Position numbers and translations under genes: made by a program
NCBI GenBank assembly: GCA_903870955.1
Contig: CAIQEX010000301.1
Location: 1-7,656, forward strand
Direction: 5' to 3'
Length of the DNA: 7,656 nucleotides
Source of the DNA: an uncultured beta proteobacterium
GTDB taxonomy: Bacteria; Pseudomonadota; Gammaproteobacteria; Burkholderiales; Burkholderiaceae_C
Shown here: positions 6,368-7,656 of the stretch, one piece after another
Position numbering within the stretch: the stretch's first letter is position 1
Layout: each line of letters begins with the position of its first letter
The notes under the pieces: generated by a model
Told to the model about the DNA's origin: nothing
The model's input: the letters and a program-made list of their open reading frames with translations, nothing else
Databases searched by the model: none

Positions 6368-7291
6368 ATGTCAACCACGCCGCGTCACCTCGAATTTGCA
6401 CCGCCACCCACGCCGGGATTGTTGCGTGCGCTGGCGCTGGCGATTCTGGCGCACGCGGTGCTGCTGGCCGTGTTGTCGGTAGGCGTGCAATGGAAGCGCG
6501 ATGCGGTGCAGGAAACCTTTGAAGCCGAGTTGTGGGCCAAAGTGCCGACCCAGGCTGCAGCACCTGCGCCCGAACCGGTCGCCGAACCCGAACCACCCAA
6601 ACCGGTACCGCCTGAGCCCAAACCAGAACCCAAACCAGAACCCGCGCCGCCTCCACCCGACACCACCAAAGCCGACGCTGACATCGCGCTGCAGAAGGAA
6701 AAAGTCAAGGCCAAGCAACTGCTGGAAAAGAAGCTGGCGCTGGAAAAAGCCGAGGTCGAAAAGAAAAAACTGGCGGAGTTGGAAAAGCAAAAGCAGGCCA
6801 AGCTGGAGCAGGACAAGAAAGACAAGGCTGAAAAGCTGAAGAAAGAGCAGGCAGACAAGCTCGCCAAGGCCAAGGAAGAACTACAGCGCAAGCAGGATGC
6901 CAAAGATGCGCAGCTGGAGGAGGCGCAACGCCAGGCCGTCATCAAAAACGCCCAACGACTCGCCGGGGCAGGTGGCAATGGCGCGCCGGGATCGACCGGA
7001 ACGGCCGCGCAGTCTTCAGGGCCGTCGCCAAGCTACCTCGGGCGCTTGGCCGCACGCGTCAAGCCCAACATCGTGTTCTCGGAGAGCGTGAATGGCAACC
7101 CTGCCGTGGAGGTCGATGTACGCACTTCACCTACCGGCAACATACTCAGCGCCCGCGTCACAAAGAGCAGCGGCAACAAAGCCTGGGACGAAGCGGTTTT
7201 GCGTGCTATCGAGAAAACCGAGGTGCTTCCCCGCGATACCGATGGAACGATTCCCTCACTGATTCCCTTCTCGTTTCGCCCCAAGGACTGA
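6368..7291 (+). CDS. tolA: Cell-envelope integrity protein TolA
   Basis: This 307-residue periplasm-spanning protein links the TolQR motor to Pal/TolB and the outer membrane. One membrane helix lies at about 18-40 and holds a conserved-looking H29. A Pro/Glu/Lys segment follows at 66-97 (EPKPEPKPEP repeats, TonB-like). A Lys/Ala/Glu-rich coiled coil spans about 101-200, then a Gly/Ser linker to about 223. The last 85 residues are a TolA/TonB-type C-terminal domain (YLGRLAARVKPNIVF through LIPFSFRPKD). E. coli TolA is longer (about 420), mostly in the coiled coil. The long charged coil favours TolA over TonB. I chose ATG 6368 because the membrane helix follows at normal distance; an in-frame TTG at 6350 would add six residues. 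The last 36 bases overlap the opposing small gene on the minus strand. Confidence 0.88.
   Translation: MSTTPRHLEFAPPPTPGLLRALALAILAHAVLLAVLSVGVQWKRDAVQETFEAELWAKVPTQAAAPAPEPVAEPEPPKPVPPEPKPEPKPEPAPPPPDTTKADADIALQKEKVKAKQLLEKKLALEKAEVEKKKLAELEKQKQAKLEQDKKDKAEKLKKEQADKLAKAKEELQRKQDAKDAQLEEAQRQAVIKNAQRLAGAGGNGAPGSTGTAAQSSGPSPSYLGRLAARVKPNIVFSESVNGNPAVEVDVRTSPTGNILSARVTKSSGNKAWDEAVLRAIEKTEVLPRDTDGTIPSLIPFSFRPKD
6617..6640 (+). repeat. 12-bp tandem repeat in the Pro-rich segment of tolA
   Basis: CCCAAACCAGAA is present twice in a row, at 6617-6628 and 6629-6640, encoding the PKPE repeats. It keeps the frame and probably reflects local slippage in a low-complexity linker. Confidence 0.8.
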
Positions 7292-7555
7292 ACCCGAACG
7301 CGGGTGAAATACCAAAGGCTGCTGGGCTGCGGCTGTTGAGCCCGGCTTTGTCTTGGTGGGTCCATCACAACCGTCACAACCACAGCCACCTTGCTGCCGC
7401 GCCGCCACCGTCACCGGCTTTTGCAAAAACAACGGAAGCGGAAACTTCAGCAACCAAGTTGCCAGACGACTGCGCGGTGCCTTAGGGGCCAGCGTCCACA
7501 AGGCATAGACAAAGCAAGATCCCACCAACAAAGCAACGATGAGGTTTTGCACCAT
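7256..7555 (-). CDS. Small membrane-anchored Cys-rich protein next to feoB (DUF6587-like)
   Basis: This 99-residue protein of unknown biochemical role begins 5 bases after the feoB stop on the minus strand, so it is almost surely cotranscribed with feoB. Residues about 4-22 form a hydrophobic membrane helix, and residues 28-47 are a basic/hydrophobic amphipathic stretch. GGCGCDGCD at 56-64 offers three closely spaced cysteines (C58, C60, C63), suggesting metal or Fe-S binding. A near-terminal QPLVFHPR is like proteins I recall as DUF6587 beside FeoB in Burkholderiales. The layout parallels the FeoB-associated Cys-rich membrane proteins of Firmicutes, and FeoC in enterobacteria, which assist ferrous iron uptake. 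The C-terminal 10 or so residues run into the 3' end of tolA and may be a non-conserved extension. Family assignment is from memory. Confidence 0.68.
   Translation of the reverse strand: MVQNLIVALLVGSCFVYALWTLAPKAPRSRLATWLLKFPLPLFLQKPVTVAARQQGGCGCDGCDGPTKTKPGSTAAAQQPLVFHPRSGSVLGAKREGNQ
7321..7354 (+). terminator. Probable Rho-independent terminator after tolA
   Basis: GCTGGGCT at 7321-7328 pairs with AGCCCGGC at 7339-7346, giving an 8-bp stem with one G-U pair and a 10-base loop, followed by TTTGTCTT. It lies 30 bases after the tolA stop and would end the tol transcript. It is located inside the opposing Cys-rich gene, so its strand use is limited to + transcripts; read from the other side the flanking bases give only a short T-run. 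A smaller hairpin, ACCCG-AACG-CGGGT, lies just before it at 7292-7305. Confidence 0.55.
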
Positions 7556-7560
7556 TTGTC

Positions 7561-7656
7561 TCAGCCCCCAAAAGCCTGCGTGACGCGGAAGGTCACAAAC
7601 GCCGCAGCATAGGCCAAGCCAAACAAGTAGGCCGCCATGATAAGCGGGTACTTCCA
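7561..7656 (-). CDS. feoB: FeoB C-terminal fragment (ferrous iron transporter), 5' end outside window
   Basis: Reading the minus strand from the window edge gives 31 codons in frame to a TGA at 7563-7561. The peptide begins WKYPLIMAAYLFGLAYAAAF and ends RVTQAFGG. This matches the end of the last membrane helix and short tail of FeoB, the GTPase-coupled inner-membrane ferrous iron transporter. The N-terminal G domain and Gate motifs lie outside the window. The immediate downstream Cys-rich small gene supports the call. The piece is too short for the assignment to be certain. Confidence 0.72.
   Translation of the reverse strand, partial: WKYPLIMAAYLFGLAYAAAFVTFRVTQAFGG

Noticed and set aside
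7391..7612. Plus-strand open frame downstream of tolA
   Set aside because: Antisense to feoB and the Cys-rich gene, with an Arg/Gln-rich translation lacking any domain or ribosome-binding site.

Overview
The window looks like a chromosomal segment of a betaproteobacterium, most likely a member of the Burkholderiales close to Comamonadaceae such as Rhodoferax or Polaromonas. This rests on the GC-rich coding style, the gene order ribE-ribB(X)-ribH-nusB-aminotransferase, the style of the TolQRA proteins, and a FeoB plus small Cys-rich protein pair at the right edge. The genus is an inference.

Layout. Bases 1-221 are the 3' end of ribD. Bases 222-961 hold a compact FitA/FitB-type (VapBC) toxin-antitoxin pair with its own consensus-like promoter and a perfect 10-bp inverted-repeat operator. 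The riboflavin genes resume at 1040: ribE (riboflavin synthase), a RibB protein fused to a degenerate GTP-cyclohydrolase-II-like domain (RibBX type), and ribH (lumazine synthase). ribH overlaps nusB by one base. nusB is followed by a fold-type I PLP aminotransferase and then tolQ, tolR and tolA. All genes from 1 to 7291 lie on the + strand with small gaps, so ribE to tolA could be one or a few long transcripts. From the right edge a minus-strand pair runs toward tolA: the last 31 codons of feoB and a small membrane-anchored Cys-rich protein whose 3' end overlaps tolA by 36 bp.

How the genes fit together. RibD, RibB, RibH and RibE cover the riboflavin pathway except for a working GTP cyclohydrolase II. 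The RibA-like half of the fusion lacks the zinc cysteines, so a separate ribA is expected elsewhere. NusB is a commonly linked transcription antitermination factor. TolQRA is the inner-membrane energised part of the Tol-Pal system. tolB and pal, which often follow tolA, are not here. The feo pair serves ferrous iron uptake.

The most interesting points are the toxin-antitoxin cassette lying between ribD and ribE, its dense promoter/operator, the degenerate RibA-like domain, and the tail-to-tail tolA/feo junction with a terminator hairpin inside the opposing gene. I see no CRISPR array, tRNA, rRNA, insertion sequence or FMN riboswitch. I do not see strong evidence for a wholly new system.
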